Source: Myxococcales bacterium
GTDB lineage: Bacteria > Myxococcota_A > Polyangia > Haliangiales > Haliangiaceae
DNA: 64,000 bases
Assembly (NCBI GenBank): GCA_016706545.1
Contig: JADJJK010000046.1
Coordinates: 12,393 to 76,392, forward strand
Reading direction: 5' to 3'
The position numbers and the translations under genes are program-made. Under the pieces are notes generated by a model that was not told the DNA's origin, made no database searches, and saw only the letters and a list, made by a program, of their open reading frames with translations. Within the stretch, counting starts at the first letter, position 1. Every line of letters starts with the position of its first letter. Below, piece by piece: positions 30,261-39,414 of this stretch.

Positions 30261-32540
30261 CTACTTGTCGCTGATCTTCTGCAGGAAGCTGGCCTTGAGC
30301 AGCTTCTCGCCATGCACCGGGAAGAAGGTGTACGCGCTGTCGCCGACCACCCGCACCACCTCGCCGTCACCCCAGGTGGCGTGGCGCACCAGGTCTCCTT
30401 TGCCCAGCGGCCCAAAGGTGGGGGGCTTGGGGCGCTCGATCTTGAGCGCGCGCAGGCGAGGCGCCGTGCGGGCGCTGCGCCGGGCCGACTCCTCCACCAG
30501 CTCGAGCCGGGTCTCCAGGCTGCCGCCTCGTCGGGCGACTTGCTCGGCGGCGCGCGCCGCGGAGCTGCCGTTGTGCGGGCCCATCACCGGCTCCGGCTTG
30601 GCGGCGCGCTTGCAGTTGTCGCACTGGCCGCAGGCGGGCGCGTCGGTGTATCCGAAGTACGTCACCAGCAGGCGAGTGCGGCACAGATGCGACTGGGCGT
30701 AGCGCAGCATGGCCGCCAGGCGCGCGCGGTCCTGCGCGCGCTTCTGCTCGTAGCGGGCGGCGGCGCGCGCCAGGTCGTCGAGGCGAGGCGGCTGGGCTGC
30801 CAGCGGCGCAAAGCGCTGGCCAGGTGCCTCCGCGGCGAAGCCCACCTCCTTGAGGAACGACAGGACGACGCGGGTCTTCTTGGCCGGCGCCTCGGCGCGT
30901 TCGGCGATGTCCTTGAGCGCGACAAAGCCGTCGTCCAGCGCTGGCGCTGGCAAGGGAGCGGAGCCCATCGGGCCAGAGCCTCCGCTTGGCATGGGCAGCG
31001 TGATCCGACCGCTGGTCTCTCGCTCTTGCCCAAGGGAGATCGGCGCGCCGACCGCGCCGGAGGTCGCGTCACCAAGATCTCGGGCTACCTCCTGCGGCGC
31101 GGCGCGGTGCTTGCGTGAGTCCCCATTGCGAGGGACCACGAGCGCGGCGGGCAACGAGGGCACAGCCTTGGCCGCCACGATGAGGGCCTCGGCCACCGCG
31201 CGCGTCTGCTCCGGGGTCGGGTAGCGGCCTCCCAGGAAGAAGCTCTGGATGCGCTTGTCTTCAGGCTGGTAGAGCAGGATGCAGTCCGCCGGCTTGCCGT
31301 CTCTGCCGGCGCGCCCGGCTTCCTGGTAGTAGCTCTCGAGCGAGCCGGGGAAGTTGTAGTGGATGACAAAGCGCAGGTCCTGCTTGTCCACGCCCAGGCC
31401 AAAGGCGTTGGTCGCCACCATCACCCGCGGCTCCGACTGCTCCATGAACGAGGTCTGGACGCGCTCGCGGTCTCTGGCCCGCATGCGGCCGTGGTACCTG
31501 CCGCAGCGCACGCCGTTCTCGTGCAGGAAGTCCGCCAGCGCGTCGACGTTCTTGACGGTGGCGGCGTAGATGATGCCGCAGCCCTTCTGCGCGTCGAGCA
31601 GCCGCAGGAGCTGCGCTTGCTTTCGGCGCTCGCTGCTGGCGCGCAGCACGTGATACCGGAGGTTTGGCCGGTGCAGCCCGATGTCTATCACCGAGCCGTC
31701 GGCGATATCGAGCTGGGCCAGGATGTCGTCGCGGACCTTGGGCGGCGCGGTCGCGGTCAGCGCGAGCACCGGCGGCGAGCCAAGGGCGCGCACCGCCTCG
31801 CCCAGCGACAGGTACGCCGGGCGGAAGTCATGACCCCACTGCGAGATGCAGTGCGCTTCATCCACCACGAACAGCGCTACCCGCACCGACGCGAGGCGTT
31901 CGCGGAAGCGCGACTCGGACAGCCGCTCTGGCGTGACGTAGGCGATGCACGGGCGGTTCTCCGACAGCCGCTGCAGCGCCGCTTGCTCGTCGCGCGGGGT
32001 CAGCGTGGAGTCGAGCCGCAAGACCTCGATGCCCAGGTGTTCGAGCTTGTCGGTCTGATCTTTCATCAGGGCGATGAGCGGCGACACGACCAAGGTGACG
32101 CCGTCGAGCTCGAGCGCCGGGAGCTGGTAGCAGAGGGACTTGCCCGCGCCGGTGGGCATGATCGCCAGCGTGTCGATGCCGGCGAGCACGTTGCGCACGG
32201 CGAGCGCCTGGCCTGGACGGAAGGCGCCAATTCCAAAGCGTCGCTGGGCGATCTCCAGCATGTGCCGATCGATCTCGGCGATCGCCTCGGCCAGCGCTTC
32301 GTTGACGTGGACGTCGCTGTCTTCCACGCCGCCCTCGACGATCGGCTCCGGAATCGGCGAGCCGAACGTGCTGTGCGTCTCCAGGCAGTCGGAGATCGGC
32401 AGAGGGATCGCAGATGGCTCCGCAGACAGCTCGAGATCAGCCCCCGGAATCCCATCCGACGGAGCCACTAGCTCAGCCGCAAACGTCCCCTTCGCGAACC
32501 TTCGCCGGCGAGCATCATCATCCCTCTGATTGCTGGCCAT
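30261..32540 (-). CDS. recQ: RecQ-family ATP-dependent DNA helicase
   Basis: 3'-5' helicase of recombination and fork repair, 759 residues from ATG 32540. An N-terminal extension of about 95 acidic residues precedes the helicase core: motif 0 FGIGAFRPGQALAVRNVL, Walker A MPTGAGKSLCYQLP (TGAGKS 130-135), DEAH box VVDEAHCISQWGHDF, TALTATAPP, and motifs V/VI NAFGLGVDKQDLRFVIHYN, QEAGRAGRDG. A zinc-binding region follows (YFGYTDAPACGQCDNCKRA), then instead of a clear HRDC domain a C-terminal DUF3553-like piece (LGKGDLVRHATWGDGEVVRV) seen in other helicases. Between core and zinc region sits an extra Pro/Gly-rich insert. The stop codon abuts MITE copy B. Confidence 0.9.
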   Translation of the reverse strand: MASNQRDDDARRRRFAKGTFAAELVAPSDGIPGADLELSAEPSAIPLPISDCLETHSTFGSPIPEPIVEGGVEDSDVHVNEALAEAIAEIDRHMLEIAQRRFGIGAFRPGQALAVRNVLAGIDTLAIMPTGAGKSLCYQLPALELDGVTLVVSPLIALMKDQTDKLEHLGIEVLRLDSTLTPRDEQAALQRLSENRPCIAYVTPERLSESRFRERLASVRVALFVVDEAHCISQWGHDFRPAYLSLGEAVRALGSPPVLALTATAPPKVRDDILAQLDIADGSVIDIGLHRPNLRYHVLRASSERRKQAQLLRLLDAQKGCGIIYAATVKNVDALADFLHENGVRCGRYHGRMRARDRERVQTSFMEQSEPRVMVATNAFGLGVDKQDLRFVIHYNFPGSLESYYQEAGRAGRDGKPADCILLYQPEDKRIQSFFLGGRYPTPEQTRAVAEALIVAAKAVPSLPAALVVPRNGDSRKHRAAPQEVARDLGDATSGAVGAPISLGQERETSGRITLPMPSGGSGPMGSAPLPAPALDDGFVALKDIAERAEAPAKKTRVVLSFLKEVGFAAEAPGQRFAPLAAQPPRLDDLARAAARYEQKRAQDRARLAAMLRYAQSHLCRTRLLVTYFGYTDAPACGQCDNCKRAAKPEPVMGPHNGSSAARAAEQVARRGGSLETRLELVEESARRSARTAPRLRALKIERPKPPTFGPLGKGDLVRHATWGDGEVVRVVGDSAYTFFPVHGEKLLKASFLQKISDK

Positions 32541-32916
32541 CGGCCAACGTTCGCCGAGGAAAGCGGGGGGCGCAAGGGAAAGTTTCGTCAACGATGTGGA
32601 GCTGTCACGATGGTTCTGCGAGCGGTGCTCTCGTCGGTGCGACTTCGCTGCGACGGGTTGCGCGCAGTTAGGGGAACCCCTTGCGAGCGCAACAACAGTT
32701 TGTGCAACGCTCAGGGTGCTTCTTGCGAGCTTCCCGGCTTTGCTCCATGGCCAGCCCTCGAGCACGCCGACACGTAGGTGAGTGAGTGCAGGACTGCCAG
32801 CTCCATGCTGTTTTACGCGTCGGGCGGACATCAATAAGTGGCGGCAGGCGCCGCGCGGTTTGAAAGGGATCCTCGCTGCAACCCACCTCCCGGTAGGAGA
32901 AGGGTAGGCTCCCCTC
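32541..32916. other. Intergenic region between recQ and ridA (divergent promoters)
   Basis: 376 bp without a supported gene between divergently transcribed recQ and ridA. It is visibly less GC-rich than the flanks, as expected for promoter DNA. A short perfect palindrome GGGGAACCCC and two copies of TTGCGAGC (about 32681 and 32724) are present; I can assign no regulator. The ridA ribosome-binding site is a GGTAGGAG-type stretch just upstream of 32917. Confidence 0.5.
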
Positions 32917-33309
32917 ATGCAACGAGCCGTCATCAAGACCGAAGAGGCCCCCGCTGCCATCGGCCCCTACTCTCAAGCGGTGACCGTTCCCGTTGGCGGT
33001 CAAACCATGATCTTCTGCTCCGGTCAGATCCCGCTGGATCCCAAGACCGGGGCGATGGTGGAGGGCGATATCAGCGCCCAGACCCATCAGGTGCTCGCCA
33101 ACATCCACGCCGTGCTACGCGCCGCTGGCGCGTCGTTCGAGCACGTGGTCAAGACCACGATCTTCCTCGCTGACCTCGCCGACTTCGGCACGGTCAACGC
33201 GATCTACGCCGAGCGATTTCCCGGCAACCCGCCAGCTCGATCCACGGTCCAGGCCGCGCGGCTGCCGCGCGACTCGCGCGTCGAGATCGAGGTCATCGCC
33301 ATCGTGTAG
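32917..33309 (+). CDS. ridA: RidA-family enamine/imine deaminase
   Basis: 130 residues, usual family length. RidA (YjgF/YER057c/UK114) hydrolyses reactive 2-aminoacrylate-type enamines made by PLP enzymes. Signatures: EEAPAAIGPYSQAVTV at the N-terminus, IFCSGQIPLDPKTGAMV, and the C-terminal PPARSTVQAARLPRDSRVEI with the conserved Arg (ARSTVQ) that binds substrate carboxylate and the final VEIEVIAIV. Monocistronic on the plus strand, convergent with the tRNA-Val gene. Confidence 0.93.
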   Translation: MQRAVIKTEEAPAAIGPYSQAVTVPVGGQTMIFCSGQIPLDPKTGAMVEGDISAQTHQVLANIHAVLRAAGASFEHVVKTTIFLADLADFGTVNAIYAERFPGNPPARSTVQAARLPRDSRVEIEVIAIV

Positions 33310-33361
33310 CGACGGGCCCGCCGAGCGGCCGGTCGGACATGACGAGCGCTCGCGGCTCCGG

Positions 33362-33391
33362 AAAACAAAAAGCCCAGCCTTGGCTGAGCTT
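33362..33391 (-). terminator. Rho-independent terminator of tRNA-Val
   Basis: Reading on the minus strand, AAGCTCAGCC-AA-GGCTGGGCTT forms a 10-bp stem (one G-U pair) followed by TTTTTGTTTT. It begins directly after the tRNA 3' CCA. Confidence 0.85.
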
Positions 33392-33466
33392 TGGTGGGCG
33401 CTGTAGGGATTGAACCTACGACTTGCACCGTGTGAAGGTGCCACTCTCCCGCTGAGTTAAGCGCCC
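33392..33466 (-). tRNA. tRNA-Val (anticodon CAC), CCA encoded
   Basis: 75-nt cloverleaf on the minus strand. Acceptor stem GGGCGCT/AGCGCCC, D arm ACTC...GAGT, anticodon stem GCACC/GGTGC with loop TTCACAC (anticodon CAC, reads GUG), T arm GTAGG-TTCAATC-CCTAC, discriminator A, and the 3' CCA is encoded. All stems pair. GUG is a heavily used Val codon in this GC-rich genome. Confidence 0.96.
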
Positions 33467-33479
33467 GAAGAGTGCGCAT

Positions 33480-33509
33480 TGTGTACTGCATCCCGGCCCC
33501 CGCGGTCAA
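33480..33509 (-). promoter_or_regulatory. Sigma-70-like promoter for tRNA-Val
   Basis: On the minus strand TTGACC (33504-33509, five of six matches to TTGACA) and TACACA (33480-33485) are separated by 18 bp. The -10 box ends 13 bp before the mature tRNA 5' end, which fits a short leader. The -10 match is weak. Confidence 0.5.
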
Positions 33510-33668
33510 GAGCTGGCGCGCCGCAGCCGCCTAAAGCGCAACCTCTCTGCCAACCCCGCGTCCTCGCCTGGCTTCTGCCTCGTCTTCTGTTGCGCGCCAG
33601 TGCGCGCCAGTGCGCGCCCGAACGCCAGTGGGCGCGGGTGGTCGCTGTCACATCCCGGCTGCGTGGTG

Positions 33669-33689
33669 GCCAGCTTCCTGGAAGCTGGC
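33669..33689. terminator. Perfect inverted repeat downstream of acsA
   Basis: GCCAGCTTCC and GGAAGCTGGC separated by one base: a 9-10 bp perfect hairpin 17 bp after the acsA stop codon. There is no T-tract, so it may act as an mRNA 3' stabiliser or a Rho-assisted terminator. Confidence 0.45.
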
Positions 33690-33705
33690 GCACGTCCGCG
33701 AGCGC

Positions 33706-35658
33706 TCAGTCCTCGTGCGCGAAGCTCTGCGCCAGCCGCTCGAGCACGCCCTGATCCTCGAGCGTGGTGGTGTCGCCGCGCGTGGTCGAGCCCGACGCCA
33801 CCTCGCGCAGCAGGCGGCGCATGATCTTGCCGGAGCGCGTCTTTGGCAGCGCGTCGGCAAAGCGGATCTCCTCGGGCCGCGCCAGCGCGCCGATCTGGGT
33901 GGCGACGTGCGCGCGCAGCTCGGTGGCCAGCGCCTCATCCGCCGAGACGCCGGAGCGCGGCGTCACGAAGGCGACGATGGCCTGGCCCTTGAGATCGTCG
34001 GGGCGGCCCACCACCGCGGCCTCGGCGACCTTGGGGTGCGAGACCAGCGCGCTCTCGATCTCCATGGTCGAGAGCCGGTGGCCAGCGACGTTGATGACGT
34101 CATCGACCCGGCCCATGATCCAGAAGTACCCGTCCTCGTCCCGGCGAGCGCCGTCGCCCGCGAAGTACATGCCGGCGATCTCGCCAAAGTAGGTCTTGGT
34201 GAAGCGCTCGTGATCTCCGTAGATGGTGCGCAGCATGGACGGCCACGGTCGGCGGATGGCCAGAAAGCCGCCCTCGTTGGGCGCGCAGGAGGTGCCGTCC
34301 TTGCGCACGACGTCGATGTCGTAGCCAGGCAAGGCGCGGGTGGCGGAGCCGGGCTTGGTGGGGGTGGCGCCGGGCAGCGGCGAGATCATGATGGAGCCGG
34401 TCTCGGTCTGCCACCACGTGTCGACGATGGGACAGCGGTCGCCGCCGATGCGGCTGCGGTACCACATCCAGGCCTCGGGGTTGATGGGCTCCCCCACCGA
34501 GCCGAGCAAGCGCAGCGACGAGAGATCATGGCGGGCCGGCCACTCGTCGCCCCAGCGCATGAACGCGCGGATCGCGGTGGGGGCGGTGTAGAACACCGAG
34601 ACCCGCCAGCGATCGATGATGTCCCAGAAGCGATCAGGGCCGGGCTGGTTGGGCGCGCCCTCGTACATCAGCACGGTGGCGCCGTTGGCCAGCGGGCCGT
34701 ACACGACGTACGAGTGGCCGGTGACCCAGCCGATGTCCGCGGTACACCAGAAGACGTCTTCATCGCGCAGGTCGAACACCAGGCGAGAGGAGTAGGCGGC
34801 GCCGGTGAGGTACCCGCCGGTGGTGTGGAGGATGCCCTTGGGCTTGCCGGTGGTGCCGCTGGTGTAAAGCGAGAACAGCGGGTGCTCCGAGTCGTGGGCG
34901 TGGGCGCGGTGGATGGGCGCGGCGCGGTCCACCGTCTCGTGCCACCAGTGGTCGCGCTTGGGATCCCAGACCACGGCGCTGTTGGTGCGGCGGACGACCA
35001 GCACGTTGCGCACCTCGGTGTCTACGATGGCCTTGTCGACGTTGTCCTTGAGCGGCACCACCGCGCCGCGCCGCCAGCCGCCGTCCGCCGTGATGACGAG
35101 CTTGGCGCGCGAGTCGCGCAGGCGATCAGCTAGCGCCTCGGCGGAGAACCCGCCAAAGACCACCGTGTGCGGCGCGCCGATGCGCGCGCACGCCAGCATG
35201 GCGATGGCGGCCTCTGGCACCATCGGCAGGTAGATGGCGACGAAGTCGCCCGAGGACACGCCCAGCGCCAGGAGCGCGTTGGCGGTCTTCTGCACCTCGC
35301 GGTGGAGCTGGCCGTAGGTCAGCACGCGGGTGTCGCCAGGCTCGCCCTCCCACAGGAGCGCAGCCTTGTTGCGGCGCCACGAGGCGGCGTGCCGATCCAC
35401 GCAGTTGACGCACACGTTGGTGGTGCCACCGACGAACCAGCGCGCGTCCGGTGCCTGCCATTGCAGGACCGTGTGCCAGCGGTGGTCCCACCACAGCTCG
35501 CTGGCGCGCGCGGCCCAGAACGCCTCCGGATTCTTGCGCGCCTCTTCTTCTAGCTCGAGGAGCCCTTCCCAGGTCCCCAGGTGCGCGGCAGCGGCGAACT
35601 CCGCCGGCGGTGGAAAGCGGCGGCGCTCGGTGAGCACCGATTCGATGGCGTTGCTCAT
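33706..35658 (-). CDS. acsA: Acetyl-CoA synthetase (AMP-forming)
   Basis: Converts acetate, ATP and CoA to acetyl-CoA via acetyl-AMP. 650 residues from ATG 35658, the standard length. ANL-superfamily motifs: P-loop YTSGTTGKPKGILHTTGG, the acyl pocket and A5 region VDTWWQTETGSIMISPLPG, hinge YFAGDGARRDEDGYFWIMGR with VDDVINVAGHRL, and the catalytic Lys in LPKTRSGKIMRRLLRE, the site of regulatory acetylation in this family. The upstream neighbour on the same strand (35790-37198) looks like an ATP-grasp CoA-ligase-type protein; the 131-bp gap allows a shared or separate promoter. Confidence 0.95.
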   Translation of the reverse strand: MSNAIESVLTERRRFPPPAEFAAAAHLGTWEGLLELEEEARKNPEAFWAARASELWWDHRWHTVLQWQAPDARWFVGGTTNVCVNCVDRHAASWRRNKAALLWEGEPGDTRVLTYGQLHREVQKTANALLALGVSSGDFVAIYLPMVPEAAIAMLACARIGAPHTVVFGGFSAEALADRLRDSRAKLVITADGGWRRGAVVPLKDNVDKAIVDTEVRNVLVVRRTNSAVVWDPKRDHWWHETVDRAAPIHRAHAHDSEHPLFSLYTSGTTGKPKGILHTTGGYLTGAAYSSRLVFDLRDEDVFWCTADIGWVTGHSYVVYGPLANGATVLMYEGAPNQPGPDRFWDIIDRWRVSVFYTAPTAIRAFMRWGDEWPARHDLSSLRLLGSVGEPINPEAWMWYRSRIGGDRCPIVDTWWQTETGSIMISPLPGATPTKPGSATRALPGYDIDVVRKDGTSCAPNEGGFLAIRRPWPSMLRTIYGDHERFTKTYFGEIAGMYFAGDGARRDEDGYFWIMGRVDDVINVAGHRLSTMEIESALVSHPKVAEAAVVGRPDDLKGQAIVAFVTPRSGVSADEALATELRAHVATQIGALARPEEIRFADALPKTRSGKIMRRLLREVASGSTTRGDTTTLEDQGVLERLAQSFAHED

Positions 35659-35789
35659 GGCGTGATCCTTTGCGTCATGCGCGGGCGATCTTCTGCCGCC
35701 TGGGCGCGCCGGGCAACCGCTGCGCGCCGTTTCATCGCGGCGTGGTGCGCCACGCTTGGCGACACAGCCACACACCCAGCCCCGGGCCG

Positions 35790-37198
35790 TCAGCTCTCGA
35801 GCTGGATCGCGGCGTCGATGACGAGCGTGCGATCTCCGCGGGACCCGACGACGATGCGCGACAGCTCCAGGGAGCGAAAGCGCGCTTGGTGGTCGGCCAT
35901 GAGGTGGGAGGCGCGGCGCAAGAGGTTGGCCAGCGCCACACGGTCTGGTTCAGGCTCGCCCGAGCGGCTGGCCACCAGCAGGCTGGCCAAGGCCAGCGCG
36001 TCCGCCAGCCGCAGCGGCGCCGGCGCGGCGGCGGGGGCTGCCCCGGCGCCTCGACGATGACGGTGAGCCCCACGCACGGCAGCGGCTCGATGCGGGCGGA
36101 CAGCAGGCGCCCAGGCGGCGGGCTCTCGCGCACGATCACCGCCGGCTCGGGCTCGGTTCGCCCGGTGAGCACCGCCGAGAACGCGCGCCGCACGCCGGCG
36201 GCGGTGTCGAGGCTCGCCTCCAGCGGACAGCCGTCCCGCTCGCTGGGCAGGTCGCTGGCCCAGGGCTTGATGTCCACCGGGTAGCCCACGCGCTTGGCCA
36301 GCGCGACCGCGGCCGACGGCGTGGCCGCCACCGCCTGGCGGGTGATGGGCACGCCGTAGGCGGCGAGCAGCACCTTGCTCTCGTGATCGCCAAGCCGGCG
36401 CTCGAAGCGGCCGATCTTGCCGAGCTGGCGGTCCAGCCGCGGCCGGTCGATCTCGAGCTCCGCGGCGGCGGTGCGGGGCGCGGGGCCGCGGCCCAGGGCG
36501 GCGCGCTCGACGGCCTGGCCGGTGATCGACGTGGCGCGCGCGGCGGCCTGCACGCCGTGCAGCCAGCGCGTGGAGGTGGCGAGCTCGGCGCGGGGACAGA
36601 CCGGCACCACCAGCGCCGGCACCGCCGTGGTCGGGGGCGCTTGCCGGGCGTCGATCAACACGGCGTCGGTGGGCTCGATGGAGGTCAGCAGCGAGGACAG
36701 CGGTGGCCGCGTGCCCTCGCTGTCGAGCGCCAGCGCCGCGGCCTCGAGCCAGGTCCCCGGCTCGGCGACGATCGCCACCCGGCTGCCGCGCGGCGCGCCA
36801 TGCACCGCGACCAGCACGATGGCCTCGATCCATGCGTCGGGGTCGTCGAAGATGGCGACGCCGAAGCTGCGCAGGTACGACGCCGCGGCCGCGCGGTCCA
36901 CGGTGCCGCGGCCGGCCTTGCGCAGCGGCGGGCACAAGAGCAAGAGCGGCGGCTCGCTGACGCTCTGAGCCGCCGCGATGGCGGAGGCGGTGGCAAGGTC
37001 CGGAGGCTCGGCGAGGGCCCAGGCCATGATGGCCTCATCGCCAGAGCTTGGCTCGGGCGTGGTGCGCGCCTCGATGCCGCGCGCCTTGAGCACCGCGACC
37101 ACGTCACCGCCCAGGGCGCTGGGCGCGACCACGATCACGCGCGGCGCACGCAGAGGCAGATCGCCGCCGAGGGCGGCAATGGGGGCAGGGCTGGCCAA
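35790..37198 (-). pseudogene. CoA-ligase/ATP-grasp protein (ADP-forming acyl-CoA synthetase-like), frameshifted
   Basis: Two overlapping reverse-strand frames form one protein of about 469 residues if one G is added to the G run at about 36041-36044. The N-terminal part (TTG at 37198) has Rossmann and ligase-CoA-like segments (RVIVVAPSALGGDVVAVLKA, LLLLCPPLRKAGRGTVDRAA, SRVAIVAEPGTWLEAAALAL). An ATP-grasp_5-like domain follows: DHESKVLLAAYGVPITRQAV and AKRVGYPVDIKPWASDLPSE. After the shift the second frame supplies LRLADALALASLLVASRSGE and SRIVVGSRGDRTLVIDAAIQ, the normal C-terminal fold of this domain. Without correction the first frame runs on to 35732 in Trp/Arg-rich nonsense. It may be a decayed gene or a sequencing error. 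Its neighbour acsA suggests a role in acyl-CoA metabolism. Confidence 0.65.
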
Positions 37199-37330
37199 AT
37201 CCCCGAAAGGCTAGCGGACTCGACGAAGGTGGGTCAAGAATCCACCCACCCGCATGCCGCCTATCTGCGCCCCGTCGCGGCCGCGGTCGGCCCGTCGCGC
37301 TGCGCCCGTCGCTGGGCAAAAGGCAGGCGG

Positions 37331-37729
37331 CTAGGGGCTGGCGAGGCGCTCGGGGCTGCGCGCGGCGGTCGCCAGGGCGCGGCGTGCGCGGTCGCAGGTG
37401 CCCGAACATGCATCGATTTCCCAGCCATGTCGGGCGCACACCACGTTCTCGCCCTCCACGAAGCCGTCCGAGATGGGGCCGCCATCGTGGGGGCAGCGGT
37501 CCGGCAGGACATAGAGCCTGCCGGTGGCGGTGCGGACCACCGCCACCTGGACGCCGCCGCGCTGCGCGGGCGCGACCTCCGCTGCGTCCAGCGACGCGGC
37601 GACCTCGGCGACCTCGGCGAGCGGGCGGCCCCGAGACCAGCCCGCGGAAGCCGCGTCCGCGCCTGGGTCGTCCGGGTCGTCCGGGTCGTAGCCCAGCTCC
37701 TCGAGGAGCAGCGCGTGAATCGAGGCCAT
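37331..37729 (-). CDS. Rieske [2Fe-2S] protein
   Basis: 132 residues. Cluster ligands are C79-x-H81 in PDRCPHDGGP and C98-x2-H101 in VVCARHGWEID, the ferredoxin-type Rieske pattern, preceded by VAVVRTATGRLYVLPDRC. The N-terminal 30 residues are acidic (ELGYDPDDPDDPGAD) and coded by short repeats. It resembles soluble Rieske ferredoxins such as NirD or dioxygenase ferredoxins, but no oxygenase or nitrite reductase gene is adjacent. It lies 132 bp upstream of the ATP-grasp gene on the same strand. Confidence 0.85.
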   Translation of the reverse strand: MASIHALLLEELGYDPDDPDDPGADAASAGWSRGRPLAEVAEVAASLDAAEVAPAQRGGVQVAVVRTATGRLYVLPDRCPHDGGPISDGFVEGENVVCARHGWEIDACSGTCDRARRALATAARSPERLASP

Positions 37730-37947
37730 GCGTGGACGCTAGGGCACGCCCCTGACAGCCAGCGCGGAGGCACAGGCGGGGATCGTCGTCGGGGCAGGGA
37801 GATCGTTCGGGCTGCTTTCGGATACCTAGCTGGGGATCATCCACAGCTCGATCTTTGCGACGGCATCCGGCCATTGGCGGCGCGGCGCGCCCCCCGTTGA
37901 CAACGGCGCGAGGCCGCGATGTCCGGCGACGTCCGGCGTCTTGCAGG

Positions 37948-38646
37948 CTAGCGACGCTCCACCAGCGCGGTGCAGAGCCAGTGCTCTTCGACCTGGGCCC
38001 ACGTCAGCTCCAGCGTGCAGCCGGCGAGCTCGGACGCGAGGCGTGGGTCCACCGCATGCGCGCGGCCCTCGCCCTGGGCGTCGAGCTCCACCTCGACCTC
38101 GCGAAAGCCCACGTAGCGGCGCAGCCACGGATCGATGGCCTTGTACACCGCCTCCTTGGCGGAGAACCGCAAGGTCACCGCCAGGCCGCGCGCGCGCTCG
38201 TCGAGAGATTCGAGCTGTCGCAGCTCGCGGTCGGTCAGGACCCGCGCCGAGATGTCATAGCGCGACGGCGCGGCGTGCTCGAGATCGACGCCGATGGAGC
38301 GCGCGGCCTGGCGGGGCGCCGCCAGCGCCGCCGCCCAGCGGCCCTTGTGGCTCAGCGACGCCGCGGCGGTGGTCGGCACGCTCGGCGCGCCGCGATCGTC
38401 GCGCAGCAGCGGCAGGTCGCAGGCGAGGTCCTGGCCGCGCAGCGCCTGGCGCAGCGCGGTGCGGCCGAGGATCCACTCGGCCTTGCGCAAGGGCGCGAGC
38501 GTGAGGGCGAGCTGCTGCTCGCGCGGGTGCAGCGCGGCCAGCGCGCGCGCCAGCTCGTGCTCGCCGTCGTCGCCGGACGAGGCTCGCACCATCGCCACCA
38601 GGCCGTGGCGCCCCGGCCGCAAGATCGGTTCCACGTCGTTCACCAT
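37948..38646 (-). CDS. 4'-Phosphopantetheinyl transferase (Sfp/EntD-like)
   Basis: Transfers 4'-phosphopantetheine from CoA to carrier-protein serines. 232 residues from ATG 38646. Core motifs: ASLSHKGRWAAALAA (P1-like region), SIGVDLEHAAPSRYD (Mg-binding Asp and Glu) and LRFSAKEAVYKAIDPWL (the (F)(S)xKE(A)xYK signature). The size fits a two-lobed Sfp-type enzyme used for NRPS/PKS or fatty-acid carrier proteins. No carrier-protein or synthase gene occurs in the window. modC lies 66 bp upstream on the same strand. Confidence 0.88.
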   Translation of the reverse strand: MVNDVEPILRPGRHGLVAMVRASSGDDGEHELARALAALHPREQQLALTLAPLRKAEWILGRTALRQALRGQDLACDLPLLRDDRGAPSVPTTAAASLSHKGRWAAALAAPRQAARSIGVDLEHAAPSRYDISARVLTDRELRQLESLDERARGLAVTLRFSAKEAVYKAIDPWLRRYVGFREVEVELDAQGEGRAHAVDPRLASELAGCTLELTWAQVEEHWLCTALVERR

Positions 38647-38712
38647 AGCAGGTCGCCAGGACGCGGACCGAAAGGCGTCGGACCCCGCACCAGCTCGCAC
38701 CAGCTCACCGGG

Positions 38713-39414
38713 TCAGAGCAGCTCGAGGTCTGGATCGCGCAGCACGTCCGCGGCGCGGCCCACCGCCGCCACCTGTCCGCGGTGGATGCGCACCACCTGA
38801 TCCGCCATGGCGCGGGCCTCGGCCACGTTGTGGGTGACGTGGATGGACGGGATGCGCAGCTCGTCCACGAGCTGGCGCACGAGCTGGCCGAGCTGCTGCC
38901 GAAGCTCCGGATCGAGCGCGGAGAAGGGCTCATCGAGGAGCAGGAGCTGCGGCTGGCGCGCCAGCGCGCGCGCCAGCGCCACCCGCTGCGCCTCGCCGCC
39001 GGAGAACGTGCGCGGTCGACGGTGCGCGAGGTGGTCCACGCCGAGCTTGGCCAGCAAGGCGTGGGCGCGGGCGTGGCGCTCCGCGCGCGGCAGCGAGCGC
39101 GGCATGCCGTACTCCACGTTGCCGATGGCGGTGCGGTGCGGAAACAGGGCCAGGCTCTGGAACAGAAACCCCAGCCGACGTTGCTGGATGGGCACGCTGA
39201 GCCCTTGCGCGGACTCGAACCACACCGTGTCCCCGAGCGCCACCCGTCCCTGGGACGGCACGACCAGCCCGGCGATGGCCGCCATGAGCGTGCTCTTGCC
39301 GGCGCCCGAGGGGCCCATCACGCAGGTGATGCCGGGCGGAAAGCGCAGGTCCACCCGCAGCGAGAAGCCGCCGCCGGCGCGATCCACGTCGAAGCGCGCG
39401 ACCAGATCAGTCAT
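38713..39414 (-). CDS. modC: Molybdate ABC transporter ATP-binding protein (TOBE-less)
   Basis: ATPase subunit energising molybdate (or tungstate) import. 233 residues. Walker A GPSGAGKST, Q-loop LGFLFQSLALFPHRT, signature FSGGEAQRVALARAL, Walker B QLLLLDEPFSALD, and H-loop SIHVTHNVAEA. ModC usually has a C-terminal TOBE/Mop regulatory domain (about 350 residues in total); here the protein ends soon after the nucleotide-binding domain, so molybdate-dependent feedback through TOBE is absent. It overlaps modB by 8 bp, so they are translated together. Confidence 0.85.
   Translation of the reverse strand: MTDLVARFDVDRAGGGFSLRVDLRFPPGITCVMGPSGAGKSTLMAAIAGLVVPSQGRVALGDTVWFESAQGLSVPIQQRRLGFLFQSLALFPHRTAIGNVEYGMPRSLPRAERHARAHALLAKLGVDHLAHRRPRTFSGGEAQRVALARALARQPQLLLLDEPFSALDPELRQQLGQLVRQLVDELRIPSIHVTHNVAEARAMADQVVRIHRGQVAAVGRAADVLRDPDLELL

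Noticed and set aside
30021..31118. Long plus-strand frames through the minisatellite
   Set aside because: The 9-bp repeat keeps every frame open; downstream part is antisense to recQ.
37826..37947. Reverse-strand frame ending KIELWMIPS downstream of the phosphopantetheinyl transferase gene
   Set aside because: Too short, no ribosome-binding site, no start other than a TTG.
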